Assembly: GCA_031422295.1 (NCBI GenBank)
Contig: JANOQM010000029.1
Location: 62,001-126,000 of the forward strand
DNA length: 64,000 nt
Reading direction: 5' to 3'
Origin: JANOMH01 sp031422295
GTDB lineage: Bacteria > Pseudomonadota > Alphaproteobacteria > Rhodobacterales > Rhodobacteraceae
Under the pieces are notes generated by a model. It was not told the DNA's origin and made no database searches. It was given only the letters and a program-made list of their open reading frames with translations. Below are positions 51,776 through 60,582 of this stretch, in pieces. Both the position numbers and the translations under genes were made by a program. The first letter of the stretch is position 1; each line of letters begins with the position of its first letter.

Positions 51776-52924
51776 ATGAGTTATCTTGAATATAACCTCA
51801 AATCCGTCCCGACGGGTCTGCGCAAATTGCTGTATCTGAACTGGCCTTTGGTGATCCTGCTGACTGCAGTCGCCTGTTTTGGCTTCCTGATGCTATATTC
51901 CGTGGCTGGCGGATCAGCCGAGCCCTGGATGGAGCCGCAAGTAAAACGGTTCGGCATGGGTATGACGTTGATGTTTATCGCGGCCATGATCCCGATCTGG
52001 TTTTGGCGAAACATGGCAGCGCTGGCCTATGCCGTATCGCTGGTATTGCTGTTTTATGTCGAGTTCTTTGGGTCCGAAGCAATGGGTGCCCAACGCTGGA
52101 TCGATCTGGGTTTCATGAACTTGCAACCGTCAGAGCTGATGAAAATTGGTTTGGTGATGTTTCTGGCGGCCTATTACGACTGGCTTCCGATCAAGAAAAC
52201 CTCGCATCCATTATGGGTCCTGTTCCCGGTGCTGCTGATCCTGATGCCGACCTTTCTGGTGTTGACCCAGCCGGATCTGGGCACCGCCATTCTGCTGCTG
52301 CTGGGCGGTGGCACGGTGATGTTTCTGGCCGGGGTGCATTGGGCCTATTTTGGCACGGTCATTGCCGCCGGGATCGGTCTGGTCGTCACTGTGTTGCAAA
52401 GCCGGGGTACATCGTGGGCCTTGCTGCGCGACTATCAGTTCAGTCGGATTGACACCTTTCTGGACCCCGGTCAGGACCCTTTGGGCACGGGATATCACAT
52501 CACCCAGGCCAAGATCGCGCTGGGTTCGGGCGGCTGGACTGGGCGCGGTTATATGCAGGGCACGCAATCGCGGTTGAATTTTCTGCCCGAGAAACACACC
52601 GATTTTATTTTCACCATCCTATCCGAGGAATTCGGTTTTATCGGGGCGGCCACGCTTTTGACGCTTTATGCGTTGATCATCATCTTTTGCGTCATGTCCG
52701 CCTTAACCAACAAAGACCGCTTTGCCGCATTAGTCACCTTGGGCATAGCCATGTCGTTTTTCCTGCTGTTCGCAGTGAATATGTCGATGGTGATGGGCAT
52801 GGCCCCGGTTGTTGGTGTGCCTTTGCCATTGGTCAGTTATGGCGGATCGGCGATGCTGGTGCTGTTGGCCGCCTTTGGTATTGTCCAAAGTGCGCATGTC
52901 CACCGACCGCGCTCAGGCGGTTGA
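51776..52924 (+). CDS. rodA: Peptidoglycan glycosyltransferase RodA
   Basis: A 382-residue SEDS-family polymerase with about ten helices. Diagnostic blocks: GAQRWIDLGFMNLQPSELMK, LTQPDLGTAILLLLGGG, QARI-type loop ITQAKIALGSGGWTGRGYMQG then LPEKHTDFIF, and PLPLVSYGGSAMLVLLAAFG near the C-terminus. The catalytic Asp lies in the PEKHTDF-containing region. It follows mrdA by 11 bases and pairs with it as synthase and transpeptidase. Confidence 0.94.
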   Translation: MSYLEYNLKSVPTGLRKLLYLNWPLVILLTAVACFGFLMLYSVAGGSAEPWMEPQVKRFGMGMTLMFIAAMIPIWFWRNMAALAYAVSLVLLFYVEFFGSEAMGAQRWIDLGFMNLQPSELMKIGLVMFLAAYYDWLPIKKTSHPLWVLFPVLLILMPTFLVLTQPDLGTAILLLLGGGTVMFLAGVHWAYFGTVIAAGIGLVVTVLQSRGTSWALLRDYQFSRIDTFLDPGQDPLGTGYHITQAKIALGSGGWTGRGYMQGTQSRLNFLPEKHTDFIFTILSEEFGFIGAATLLTLYALIIIFCVMSALTNKDRFAALVTLGIAMSFFLLFAVNMSMVMGMAPVVGVPLPLVSYGGSAMLVLLAAFGIVQSAHVHRPRSGG

Positions 52925-52925
52925 T

Positions 52926-53858
52926 ATGCCAATCAACGCGCTATTCGCCGCCCCCGCCGCCCTGTGGCCCGCATTCAGCATGGCCCTGCCGCGTGCCTTT
53001 GCCGAAATTGGGCTGTTGGTCGACGTGTCGCCCGATCATGCGCCGGCTGATGTCGACTACCTGATCTTCGGCCCGGGGGGCCCGGTCAGCGATTTCACCC
53101 CCTTTACCCGCGCCAGGGCGGTGCTGAACCTGTGGGCCGGGGTAGAAAAGATTATCACCAACCCCACCTTGCACCTGCCCCTCGCCCGGATGGTCGATCC
53201 GGGCCTGACCCAGGGCATGGTCGAATATGTGACCGGCCATGCCTTGCGCCACCATCTGGGAATGGATGCGCATATTCTGGGGCAAGACGGCGTGTGGCGG
53301 GCCCCCACTCCGCCGCTGGCCGAAGACCGGCCGGTAACCATTCTGGGCCTTGGTGCGCTGGGAAAGGCTTGCGGTCAGATGCTGTCGCATATCGGTTTTC
53401 CGGTGACAGGGTGGAGCCAAAGCCCCAAAACCATCGCCGGTCTGCGGTGTTTGTCAGGCGCTGAAGGGCTGTTACAGGCGCTGGCAGACGCCCAGATTAT
53501 GGTGACCTTGCTGCCATTGACGACTGCGACCACGAATCTTTTGAATGCCGAGCGACTATCATTGCCAGCCTACGGAGCTGTGATCATCAACCCCGGTCGT
53601 GGCGCGTTGATCGATGATACAGCATTGCTGGCCGCCCTCGACACCGGCCAGATCGGTCATGCCACGCTGGATGTGTTCCGCACTGAACCCTTGCCGGTAG
53701 ATCATCCGTTCTGGGGACATCCCGACGTGACTGTCACGCCGCATATCGCCGCCGAAACCCGGCCCCTGACCGCGTCGCGGGTCATCGCCGAAAACGTCCG
53801 GCGCGGGCAGGCGGGCGAGCCGTTGCTGTATCTGGTAGACCGGATCAAAGGGTATTAG
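52926..53858 (+). CDS. ghrA: Glyoxylate/hydroxypyruvate reductase A-like dehydrogenase
   Basis: A 310-residue D-2-hydroxyacid dehydrogenase. NAD(P) motif ILGLGALGKACGQML is near residue 138; catalytic Arg, Glu and His are in NPGRGALIDD, DVFRTEPLPVDHPFW and VTPHIAAET. The N-terminal half with LNLWAGVEKIITNPTL is characteristic of GhrA. It reduces glyoxylate or hydroxypyruvate. ATG 52926 lies one base after the rodA stop, so it may ride on the mre transcript; its 3' end overlaps the convergent SseB-like gene by four bases. Confidence 0.88.
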   Translation: MPINALFAAPAALWPAFSMALPRAFAEIGLLVDVSPDHAPADVDYLIFGPGGPVSDFTPFTRARAVLNLWAGVEKIITNPTLHLPLARMVDPGLTQGMVEYVTGHALRHHLGMDAHILGQDGVWRAPTPPLAEDRPVTILGLGALGKACGQMLSHIGFPVTGWSQSPKTIAGLRCLSGAEGLLQALADAQIMVTLLPLTTATTNLLNAERLSLPAYGAVIINPGRGALIDDTALLAALDTGQIGHATLDVFRTEPLPVDHPFWGHPDVTVTPHIAAETRPLTASRVIAENVRRGQAGEPLLYLVDRIKGY

Positions 53859-54637
53859 CGCAAATTCGGCGGTCGGTCCGGGTCCAAACCCGGTGCGGAT
53901 GGCGCAACTGGACTTTCGGGCACCGGCAGGTCAAAGCGCAATCCGACCTTTGTCAATTGAACCAGCGACCGGTCTGTCGGGCCCAAAAACGCCACATCCA
54001 TCGCGCCCGCATCAATGCCCGAAAACGTCAATGCCTCGCTTGCCGCAGCGGCCAAAGCCTGCTCTGCCTCGGGCATCGCGCCAATAAAAACCAGCATATG
54101 ACCCCGCGTATCATCATCATAAGTCACCCCCACCAGCCAGGCGACCTGCGCCAGACCGCCCGCCGTAGCCAGCTTGCGATCCAGCCCCAGGATCAGGGCC
54201 TCGGGCAGGCCTTTGGGGGCGGAAAAGCTGACAGGCCGGGCCGCGACAGTCACCGGGGCATGCGCCAAAGTCTCGGCCAACCAGTCAACTGCCTCGGCAG
54301 GGATCAGCATGGCCGATGGGGCAACCCCCAAGTTTAACGCCAGTCCGATCCCCTGCCCGGTCAGCATTTTGACCAGCCCGCGCCCGGCCAGCGTCACGGT
54401 CGGGGCGACCCGGCCCGCGAATTCGGCCAAACGCGCCTCGCGGTCGAACACCAGCACAAACTGCTGACCTTCGGCAGAGAACATCTCTGGGTCCACATCA
54501 TCGCCAACGGGGTCGCGGGTTAGCAGCAAAAACAGCTCGGAATCCGCCAGCCGTTCGTGAAACCGCAGGCGCAAGGCGTCGTCGTCGGGCGACGCTTCCA
54601 TCGCGGCATGGGCGGCATCCAGGTCTGTCAAGTCCAT
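53855..54637 (-). CDS. SseB family protein
   Basis: A 260-residue protein with the SseB N-terminal domain: TDLDAAHAAMEASPDDDALR, LRFHERLADSELFLLL and FVLVFDREARLAEFAG, followed by IGLALNLGVAPSAMLIPAEAVDWLAE and a C-terminal domain around VTYDDDTRGHMLVFIGAM. The start at 54637 (MDLTDLDAA) has AGGA ten bases upstream; a start ten codons earlier is possible. SseB in enterics enhances serine sensitivity and rhodanese-related functions; role here unknown. Confidence 0.8.
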   Translation of the reverse strand: MDLTDLDAAHAAMEASPDDDALRLRFHERLADSELFLLLTRDPVGDDVDPEMFSAEGQQFVLVFDREARLAEFAGRVAPTVTLAGRGLVKMLTGQGIGLALNLGVAPSAMLIPAEAVDWLAETLAHAPVTVAARPVSFSAPKGLPEALILGLDRKLATAGGLAQVAWLVGVTYDDDTRGHMLVFIGAMPEAEQALAAAASEALTFSGIDAGAMDVAFLGPTDRSLVQLTKVGLRFDLPVPESPVAPSAPGLDPDRPPNLR

Positions 54638-54775
54638 CCCATTTTTCCTGTCAAAGTGCTGAGGCATCGCTAGCCTTTGAAAAGTGCCGCGACAAGCATA
54701 ACCACCCGGTCAGGTTGCGACGCCGCCCGATTTGCGTTAGGTCCGCTGGGGTTGAACAACAGGATAGCGCCGTTG

Positions 54776-56059
54776 ATGCATCGGATCTGGTCAGTCATTC
54801 AGAACTATTCGCTTTTGCTGATCTCGGGCACGCTGATTGCCCTGATCTGGGCCAATGTGGATGCGGACAGCTACCACGCGCTGGTCGATCTGGTGATCTG
54901 GGACAACGCGCCCATCGGGCACCCGCATTTTGATGCGGCTGGCGTGTTGGAATACCGGACATTGACCCTGCACTATCTGGTCAATGACATCCTGATGGCG
55001 CTGTTTTTCGCCATCGCCGCCAAAGAGGTCTGGGAAGCGGTCATCCTGAAAGACGGGTCATTGCGCGGCAAAAAGGCGGCCACGCCACTGGTGGCGACAT
55101 TGGGCGGAATGATCGGGCCAGTGGCGGTGTATCTGGGGTTGGCCGCCTTGCTGGGGTCGGAAACCTATTCTGCAGTGGCCCAAGGCTGGGCGATCCCCAC
55201 GGCCACAGACATCGCGTTTTCCTATCTGGTGGGCCGGATGGTATTTGGGGCCGGACATCCGGCAGTGCGGTTCTTGATGCTATTAGCGATTGCCGATGAT
55301 GCGCTGGGGCTGATTATTCTGGCGGTATTTTATCCAACCGGAGAATTGGCACCTGAATGGCTACTGCTGTCGCTGGCAGCAGCCGTCATGGTTTACCTCC
55401 TGTTCAACGCGGGCCCACGCTGGCTTGATCGCGCAAGTCAGACGCGACCTTTGTCAACATTCGTGCGCGAAACGCTGTCATTCTGGCCCTATCTGCTGGC
55501 CGGTTGCGCCAGTTGGTACGGTTTTGCGCAATCCGGAATTCACCCGGCCCTCGGGTTACTGCCGATCGTCGCCACCATTCCCCATGCGGACCGCGATTTT
55601 GGGGTGTTTTCCGAGATCGAAGATCAAAGCCGTGACCTGCTGAACCACATCGAACACATGCTCAAACCACCGGTTCAGGTGGTGCTGTTCTTTTTCGGGC
55701 TGCTGAATGCCGGCGTTGAATTCAGCGCCATCGGGTCACCGACATGGCTGGTGCTGGCGGGGCTGATGATCGGCAAACCGGTGGGGATATTGCTGTTTGG
55801 CTGGGTCGCAGCGGGGCCGATGCGGCTGGGCCTGCCCGACGGAATGCGGATTGTTGACCTGTTCGTGCTGGGCTGCGTGGCGGCCATCGGCTTTACCGTG
55901 TCGCTGTTCGTGGCCTCGGTCGCGTTTCCAACCACTGCGATGCTGGGCGATATTCCAGTGCAGGACGCGGCCAAAATGGGGGCTTTGTTCAGCTTTGGGG
56001 CAGCGGCAGTGGCACTAATTGCCGGGCGGGTCAGCGGCGTTGAAAAACAGCAGGGCTGA
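54776..56059 (+). CDS. nhaA: Na+/H+ antiporter NhaA
   Basis: A 427-residue sodium/proton antiporter with about twelve helices. The family blocks LHYLVNDILMALFFAIAAKEVWEA, AIPTATDIAFSYLVG and LLAIADDALGLIILAVFY (the DD pair binds the ion) are present, as is GLLNAGVEFSAIG. The ATG at 54776 begins just before helix 1; a TTG 33 codons earlier is possible but adds sequence without family similarity. It is expected in a marine bacterium handling sodium and alkaline pH. Confidence 0.92.
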   Translation: MHRIWSVIQNYSLLLISGTLIALIWANVDADSYHALVDLVIWDNAPIGHPHFDAAGVLEYRTLTLHYLVNDILMALFFAIAAKEVWEAVILKDGSLRGKKAATPLVATLGGMIGPVAVYLGLAALLGSETYSAVAQGWAIPTATDIAFSYLVGRMVFGAGHPAVRFLMLLAIADDALGLIILAVFYPTGELAPEWLLLSLAAAVMVYLLFNAGPRWLDRASQTRPLSTFVRETLSFWPYLLAGCASWYGFAQSGIHPALGLLPIVATIPHADRDFGVFSEIEDQSRDLLNHIEHMLKPPVQVVLFFFGLLNAGVEFSAIGSPTWLVLAGLMIGKPVGILLFGWVAAGPMRLGLPDGMRIVDLFVLGCVAAIGFTVSLFVASVAFPTTAMLGDIPVQDAAKMGALFSFGAAAVALIAGRVSGVEKQQG

Positions 56060-56223
56060 TTTTCCACTGCGGCAGGATTGCAATGTCCGCCAGCGCATCC
56101 CAGTTGCATCACGTTTCCGGACGCCATTCCGCCACAAATGGTGAATAATGATCCGACCTAAGCACGTGTTAACCTATACCCGTCAGATAAGGCGGGATCA
56201 GAGCAGTTTAAGGTCGGGGCGAA

Positions 56224-56883
56224 ATGCTCGAGTTCGAGAATGTCAGCAAGTCCTTTTGGACTGGCACGCAACGCAAGGTCATTCTTGATCAGGCGTCATT
56301 CAAGATTGAACTGGGCAATTCTGTCGGCATTCTGGCCCGCAACGGCGCAGGCAAGACCACGATCATCAATATGATGGCCGGTCTGGAAAAACCGGACGAA
56401 GGCAGGATTCACCGCCGTTGCAAAATCTCATTCCCCTTGGGATTCATGGGTGGGGTCGTGAACCGGCACACGGCCAGGGAAAACAGCCGCTATATCGCCC
56501 GGCTCTATGGTCTTGACCCCGACTATGTCGAGGCGTTTTGCCGCTGGTTGTGCGGGATCGAGGAATATTTTGATCAGCCTATCGGCGTTTACAGTCAGGG
56601 CATGCGGTCACGGTTCACCTTTTCGCTCATGCTGGCCCTTGATTTTGAGATGTATCTGATCGACGAAGGTATGCCGCAAACAACGGATGTGGAATTTAAT
56701 CGCAAAGCCGGTGAAATTCTGCGTGAGCGGTTGGAAACCACCACCGTCGTCATCGTCTCGCACCAGCCTGCAACGCTGGAACGATTTGCCAAATCAGCCG
56801 CGGTGCTGCTGGATGGGCGCATTCACATGTTCGACACCTTGGAAGAAGCGAAACAACTGTATGACTACGAAACCCAAGGTTAG
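56224..56883 (+). CDS. kpsT: Capsule polysaccharide ABC transporter ATPase (KpsT-like)
   Basis: A 219-residue ATPase of the polysaccharide-export class. Walker A is ARNGAGKTT near residue 40, the capsule-type switch region is KISFPLGFMGGVVNRHTARE, the signature YSQGMRSRFTFSLML and Walker B EMYLIDEGMPQTTD. These fit KpsT/BexA. It should power export of a capsule polymer across the inner membrane. The gene partner KpsM (membrane permease) is not next to it. Its 3' end overlaps the KpsE-like gene by 23 bases. Confidence 0.9.
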   Translation: MLEFENVSKSFWTGTQRKVILDQASFKIELGNSVGILARNGAGKTTIINMMAGLEKPDEGRIHRRCKISFPLGFMGGVVNRHTARENSRYIARLYGLDPDYVEAFCRWLCGIEEYFDQPIGVYSQGMRSRFTFSLMLALDFEMYLIDEGMPQTTDVEFNRKAGEILRERLETTTVVIVSHQPATLERFAKSAAVLLDGRIHMFDTLEEAKQLYDYETQG

Positions 56884-58606
56884 TAAATTCCGCATCCGGC
56901 GGGCAGCACCGCTGATGCAGGGGACCATCGCACACCAGCCGCAGGCATTGCGCCTTGGGCCGCCCGAAAGATCGCGGCGCGAAATGCCTGAATCCGGGTT
57001 GCTTGGGGCCGGACCTGCCGAATATGAAATGCCCGATGCAAAAACGGCCACCGGCACTGACACATCGGATACTATGGCGGCGGCATTGTCCGGTAACCGC
57101 ACCGACCCATCGACCGGCCCAGCCTCTGACAGTTCAGACTCTGGCACCGATATGGACACCATCCGTCAGGAAGGGCTGACCGGGCGACAATTGCGCATGG
57201 CCCGGCGGGTCGCGCAAAAACACGGGCTGGCAGTGACGTCGGATTTTGATGCGGTCCGGCAGCTGCGGGCCGCAGGGATTGACCCGTTCCAACGGTCGAA
57301 TATCCTAGAGCTGGTAATTCCGACCAACCCCAATGACGACCTTGGGGTGGGGCCGCTGGATGGGCCACCGATGCCGCAGGGCCGGATCCAACTGCCACAA
57401 GCCATGCCGCAAGGGCCGCGCAACCTGCCCTCCACCGAACGGGCCAGCCCGGCAGACCGGCGCGCCAATGAAATCATGCAAATTCAGCGCGATATCGCCC
57501 GCAGGCGGCGGCGCAAAGTGGCATTGCTGTTTACCCGGCTGGCGATTTTCGTGTTCCTGCCGACATTGTTGGTGGGGTGGTATTTCTTTGCCATGGCCAC
57601 GCCAATGTATGCCACCAAATCTGAATTTGTGATTCAGCAGGCCGAAGCGGCGGCAGGGGGTGGACTGGGCGGGCTGTTTCAGGGCACGTCGATGGCCACA
57701 CAGCAGGACAGCATTACCGTCCAATCCTATCTTGCCTCGCGGGCGGCGATGGCGCGATTGGATGCCGACTTTGATTTCCGCGCCCATTTCAGTGCCGCCA
57801 GCATCGACGCTATTCAGCGGCTTGCGCCCGACGCCAGCAGCGAGGACATGTACGGCGTCTACCTGGACCACGTCGTTATCAGCTATGATCCGACCGAAGG
57901 CATTATCAAACTTGAAGTGATCGCCGCCGATCCGGCCACAAGTCAGAAATATTCCGAGGCGCTGATCGGCTATGCCGAAGAACAGGTCGATCAGATGACC
58001 CTTCGCCCGCGCGAAAGCTCGATGGCGGGCGCGCAGGCCAATTATGAGGCCGCCGAAGCGCGGCGCGCCGAAGCGCTGGCCATCTGGCTGGCAATCCAGG
58101 AGGATGTGCAGCAGATTGACCCGATCGGCGAAACCTCGGCCCGGACCGCGCAGATTTCAGCCTTGGAAACCGAGCGGCAGCAGTTGCAGCTGGAACTGCA
58201 AACCCGGCTGAACGTTCGCCGCCCGAACGAGGCGCAGGTGACGTCATTACGCAGCCAGATTGCGGGCATCGAAGATCTGATCGCACAGTTACGGTCCGAA
58301 ATGACCAATGACACGATCAATGGCAGTTCGTTGGCCTCTAAAAACACCGAACTGCGGCTGGCGGAAGAAAACTATACATTCCAGACCGTTCTGGTGCAAA
58401 CCGCCTTGCAACAGATGGAAGCCAGCCAGATCGAGGCGAACCGGCAGGTCCGTTATCTGTCACTGGGGGTCGAACCTTTTGCGCCGGACGAGCCGACCTA
58501 TCCGCGCGCTTTTGAAAACACCCTGTTGGCGTTTCTAATTTTTGCCGGGATTTACCTGATGATTTCGCTGACCGGGTCGATCCTGCGCGAACAGGTTACG
58601 TCCTGA
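56861..58606 (+). CDS. KpsE-like capsule export inner-membrane protein with N-terminal extension
   Basis: A 581-residue protein. Residues 1-200 are polar, Gly/Pro/Gln-rich and largely disordered, apart from a conserved-looking helix LTGRQLRMARRVAQKHGL. Then a transmembrane helix near 220 (FLPTLLVGWYFFAMATPMY), a Wzz/KpsE-type periplasmic domain with YATKSEFVIQQAE, long coiled-coils (about 370-520) and a second helix near 555. Standard KpsE has about 380 residues, so the first 200 are an addition. It would connect the ABC transporter to the outer-membrane polysaccharide channel. The ATG at 56861 lies inside the kpsT gene. Confidence 0.82.
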   Translation: MTTKPKVSKFRIRRAAPLMQGTIAHQPQALRLGPPERSRREMPESGLLGAGPAEYEMPDAKTATGTDTSDTMAAALSGNRTDPSTGPASDSSDSGTDMDTIRQEGLTGRQLRMARRVAQKHGLAVTSDFDAVRQLRAAGIDPFQRSNILELVIPTNPNDDLGVGPLDGPPMPQGRIQLPQAMPQGPRNLPSTERASPADRRANEIMQIQRDIARRRRRKVALLFTRLAIFVFLPTLLVGWYFFAMATPMYATKSEFVIQQAEAAAGGGLGGLFQGTSMATQQDSITVQSYLASRAAMARLDADFDFRAHFSAASIDAIQRLAPDASSEDMYGVYLDHVVISYDPTEGIIKLEVIAADPATSQKYSEALIGYAEEQVDQMTLRPRESSMAGAQANYEAAEARRAEALAIWLAIQEDVQQIDPIGETSARTAQISALETERQQLQLELQTRLNVRRPNEAQVTSLRSQIAGIEDLIAQLRSEMTNDTINGSSLASKNTELRLAEENYTFQTVLVQTALQQMEASQIEANRQVRYLSLGVEPFAPDEPTYPRAFENTLLAFLIFAGIYLMISLTGSILREQVTS

Positions 58607-58670
58607 CGAACGCGTGACGCCCGGCGCTGAACCCGCTATGGGGGCTGACCGGGCGCAGAAAGGTGCAATC

Positions 58671-59501
58671 ATGATTGACGTCTCTATCGGGTCGCTGACT
58701 GTCAGCAATGACCGGCCATTGCTGGTGATCGCAGGCCCCTGCCAGTTGGAATCGCTGGATCACGCGCAGATGATCGCGGGGCACATGGCCGAGGTTTGCG
58801 CTGCGGCTGGCGCGCAATATGTGTTCAAGGCAAGCTATGACAAAGCCAACCGCACCGCTTTGTCCGGGATGCGGGGGCTGGGCATGGCCGCAGGTTTGAA
58901 AATGCTCGAGGCGGTCAAGGCCATGGGCATGCCTGTGCTGACTGATTTCCACGAACCCGGCCAAGCCGCCGAGGTGGCCGCAGTGGTCGATGTGTTGCAA
59001 ATCCCGGCGCTGTTGTGCCGCCAAACCGATCTGCTGCTGGCCGCAGGCAAAACCGGGGCCGTGGTCAATGTGAAAAAGGGCCAGTTTCTGGACCCGGCAG
59101 GCATGGCCAATGTCGCGCAAAAGATCGCCTCTACCGGTAATAGCAAGATTATGCTGACCGAACGCGGCACCACCTTTGGCTATAACGGACTTGTCGCCGA
59201 TATGCGCAGCCTGCCGATCATGGCGCGCACCGGCTATCCGGTCATCATGGACGCCACCCATGCGGTGGCCGCGCCGGGTGGCCTCGGCGACCGGTCCGGT
59301 GGCCAGCGCGAGTTTGCCCCCGTCCTGGCCCGCGCCGCCGTGTCCATCGGGATCGCGGGCGTGTTTCTGGAAACCCATCAGGACCCGGACACCGCGCCCT
59401 CTGACGGCCCCAATATGATCAGACTGTCCGACATGGCCGCCCTGATCAGCAGCCTGATGGCATTTGACCGGCTGGCCAAGGCCGATCCGGTCCGGGCCTA
59501 G
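58671..59501 (+). CDS. kdsA: 3-deoxy-8-phosphooctulonate synthase KdsA
   Basis: A 276-residue TIM-barrel enzyme making KDO-8-phosphate from arabinose-5-phosphate and phosphoenolpyruvate. Motifs: VIAGPCQLES, FKASYDKANRTALSG, TDFHEPGQAAEVA, LLCRQTDLL, NVKKGQFLDP, TERGTTFGYN and GQREFAPVLARAAVS. GPCQLES with the Cys and the Asp/His/Glu set of the barrel suggests the metal-dependent class. KDO is needed for lipopolysaccharide and as capsule linker, matching the capsule genes upstream. The stop codon (59499-59501) lies inside the first unit of a 12-base tandem repeat. Confidence 0.94.
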   Translation: MIDVSIGSLTVSNDRPLLVIAGPCQLESLDHAQMIAGHMAEVCAAAGAQYVFKASYDKANRTALSGMRGLGMAAGLKMLEAVKAMGMPVLTDFHEPGQAAEVAAVVDVLQIPALLCRQTDLLLAAGKTGAVVNVKKGQFLDPAGMANVAQKIASTGNSKIMLTERGTTFGYNGLVADMRSLPIMARTGYPVIMDATHAVAAPGGLGDRSGGQREFAPVLARAAVSIGIAGVFLETHQDPDTAPSDGPNMIRLSDMAALISSLMAFDRLAKADPVRA

Positions 59502-59550
59502 CACTGGGCCTAGCATTTGGCCTTACATCGGGCCCAACATTGGGCCTAAC
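59494..59550 (+). repeat. 12-bp tandem repeat across the kdsA stop codon
   Basis: Units GGGCCTAGCACT (59494-59505), GGGCCTAGCATT (59506-59517), TGGCCTTACATC (59518-59529), GGGCCCAACATT (59530-59541) and partial GGGCCTAAC (59542-59550). The period of 12 keeps the reading frame, and TAG/TAA recurs in several units. GGCC cores allow weak hairpins, so it may serve as 3' end structure. Confidence 0.8.
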
Positions 59551-59602
59551 CGGTCGCCACGAAAAACCCTGAAACTGACTGGATTTTTCGGCCAAACGGG
59601 GC

Positions 59603-59631
59603 TTGATCCGCCCCCGCCTGTCGCGTAGACA
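59603..59631 (+). promoter_or_regulatory. Promoter of tRNA-Gln
   Basis: TTGATC (59603-59608), 17-base spacer, TAGACA (59626-59631), 11 bases before the mature 5' end of the tRNA. Confidence 0.6.
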
Positions 59632-59642
59632 CCCGCCATTGC

Positions 59643-59717
59643 TGGGGCGTGGCCAAGTGGTAAGGCATCGGTTTTTGGTACCGTGTACCGTAGGTTCGAA
59701 TCCTACCGCCCCAGCCA
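59643..59717 (+). tRNA. tRNA-Gln (anticodon UUG)
   Basis: 75 nt with full cloverleaf: acceptor stem TGGGGCG/CGCCCCA, D arm GCC/GGC, anticodon TTG at 59675-59677, five-base variable loop, T arm GTAGG/CCTAC with TTCGAAT loop, discriminator G and encoded CCA (59715-59717). The top pair of the anticodon stem (positions 27 and 43) is T and T, a mismatch. The other four pairs of that stem are standard. Starts U1 and A72, as in other tRNA-Gln. Confidence 0.96.
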
Positions 59718-59792
59718 GTCAGTAAATATTTGCCGCATCGCGCAGACGCAGACAACTGCGTCCCGCGCTGTTCTGGCTGGGCTAGTCACCTG

Positions 59793-60461
59793 TCAGCTGG
59801 CCAATGTCAGGCTGGGGTTGCCCTGCCGGGATGCCAAAACCTCTGACAGCATGGCGACCAAGGGGTCTGTCGCCGCGCCACGTTGTCCGGCACCTTCATA
59901 GCCCCGGTTAAACCCAAAAAGCTGCACTTCGATCAGCCGCAGCTGCACCCGCAATTCTGTCAGGCCACTCCGGATTTCGGCGATATCGCGTTGGATATCA
60001 CCGGTCTGAACCGAAGAAATATCAGCGGGGACCTGTATCCGATCGGCCAATGCGGCCAGCAGACGCTGCTCGAAAAGGCCCAACTTGTTATCAAGTGCCT
60101 GTTCCGCCTTGGCGAATTGGGTATCTTGCCGGGTGGCCAAAGCCGTGATCACGGGCAAAATCGCCCGATCCTGATCAGCAATGGTTGTTACCGGAACCTC
60201 TGGGGCAGCCAGAACCGGTTCTGCCGCAACCAAAGGCACAACCGTCTCAACCAGCCGACTTGCCGCGCCCAAAACCATCGGCCCCACGGCACCGGACGGG
60301 TCAGTTTCTGTAATGTCATCCGACATAACTGGTTGGCTGACGATGCGCACCATCTGGCCGCGCCGAATGGCCCCGGCCACAGGTGCATCCCAGGAATCCG
60401 GCGCAGGCTGGCCATCGCCGATCAGCCATGGGGCATTCGCAAAATGATATCCGTCCTGCAT
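59793..60461 (-). CDS. Hypothetical coiled-coil protein
   Basis: A 222-residue protein not recognised. The N-terminal 35 residues have FANAPWLIGDGQPAPDSWD; a variable Val/Pro/Ala stretch follows, then a predicted helical coiled-coil region about residues 110-185 (FAKAEQALDNKLGLFEQRLL; DIQRDIAEIRSGLTELRVQL). The C-terminal 30 residues are Gly/Ala/Ser-rich. No signal peptide or membrane helix. It stands between tRNA-Gln and a reductase gene. Confidence 0.6.
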   Translation of the reverse strand: MQDGYHFANAPWLIGDGQPAPDSWDAPVAGAIRRGQMVRIVSQPVMSDDITETDPSGAVGPMVLGAASRLVETVVPLVAAEPVLAAPEVPVTTIADQDRAILPVITALATRQDTQFAKAEQALDNKLGLFEQRLLAALADRIQVPADISSVQTGDIQRDIAEIRSGLTELRVQLRLIEVQLFGFNRGYEGAGQRGAATDPLVAMLSEVLASRQGNPSLTLAS

Positions 60462-60582
60462 AATCCAGCTTTCCCTTACAGTGTTCCGGTCAACTGCGGG
60501 GCCAGTCAGGCACCCGCGACAAAAACAAGTTTAGGGGAATCAGACCTAAGATTGTCTTAAGCCCGGTTCAAATTGTCCCAGA

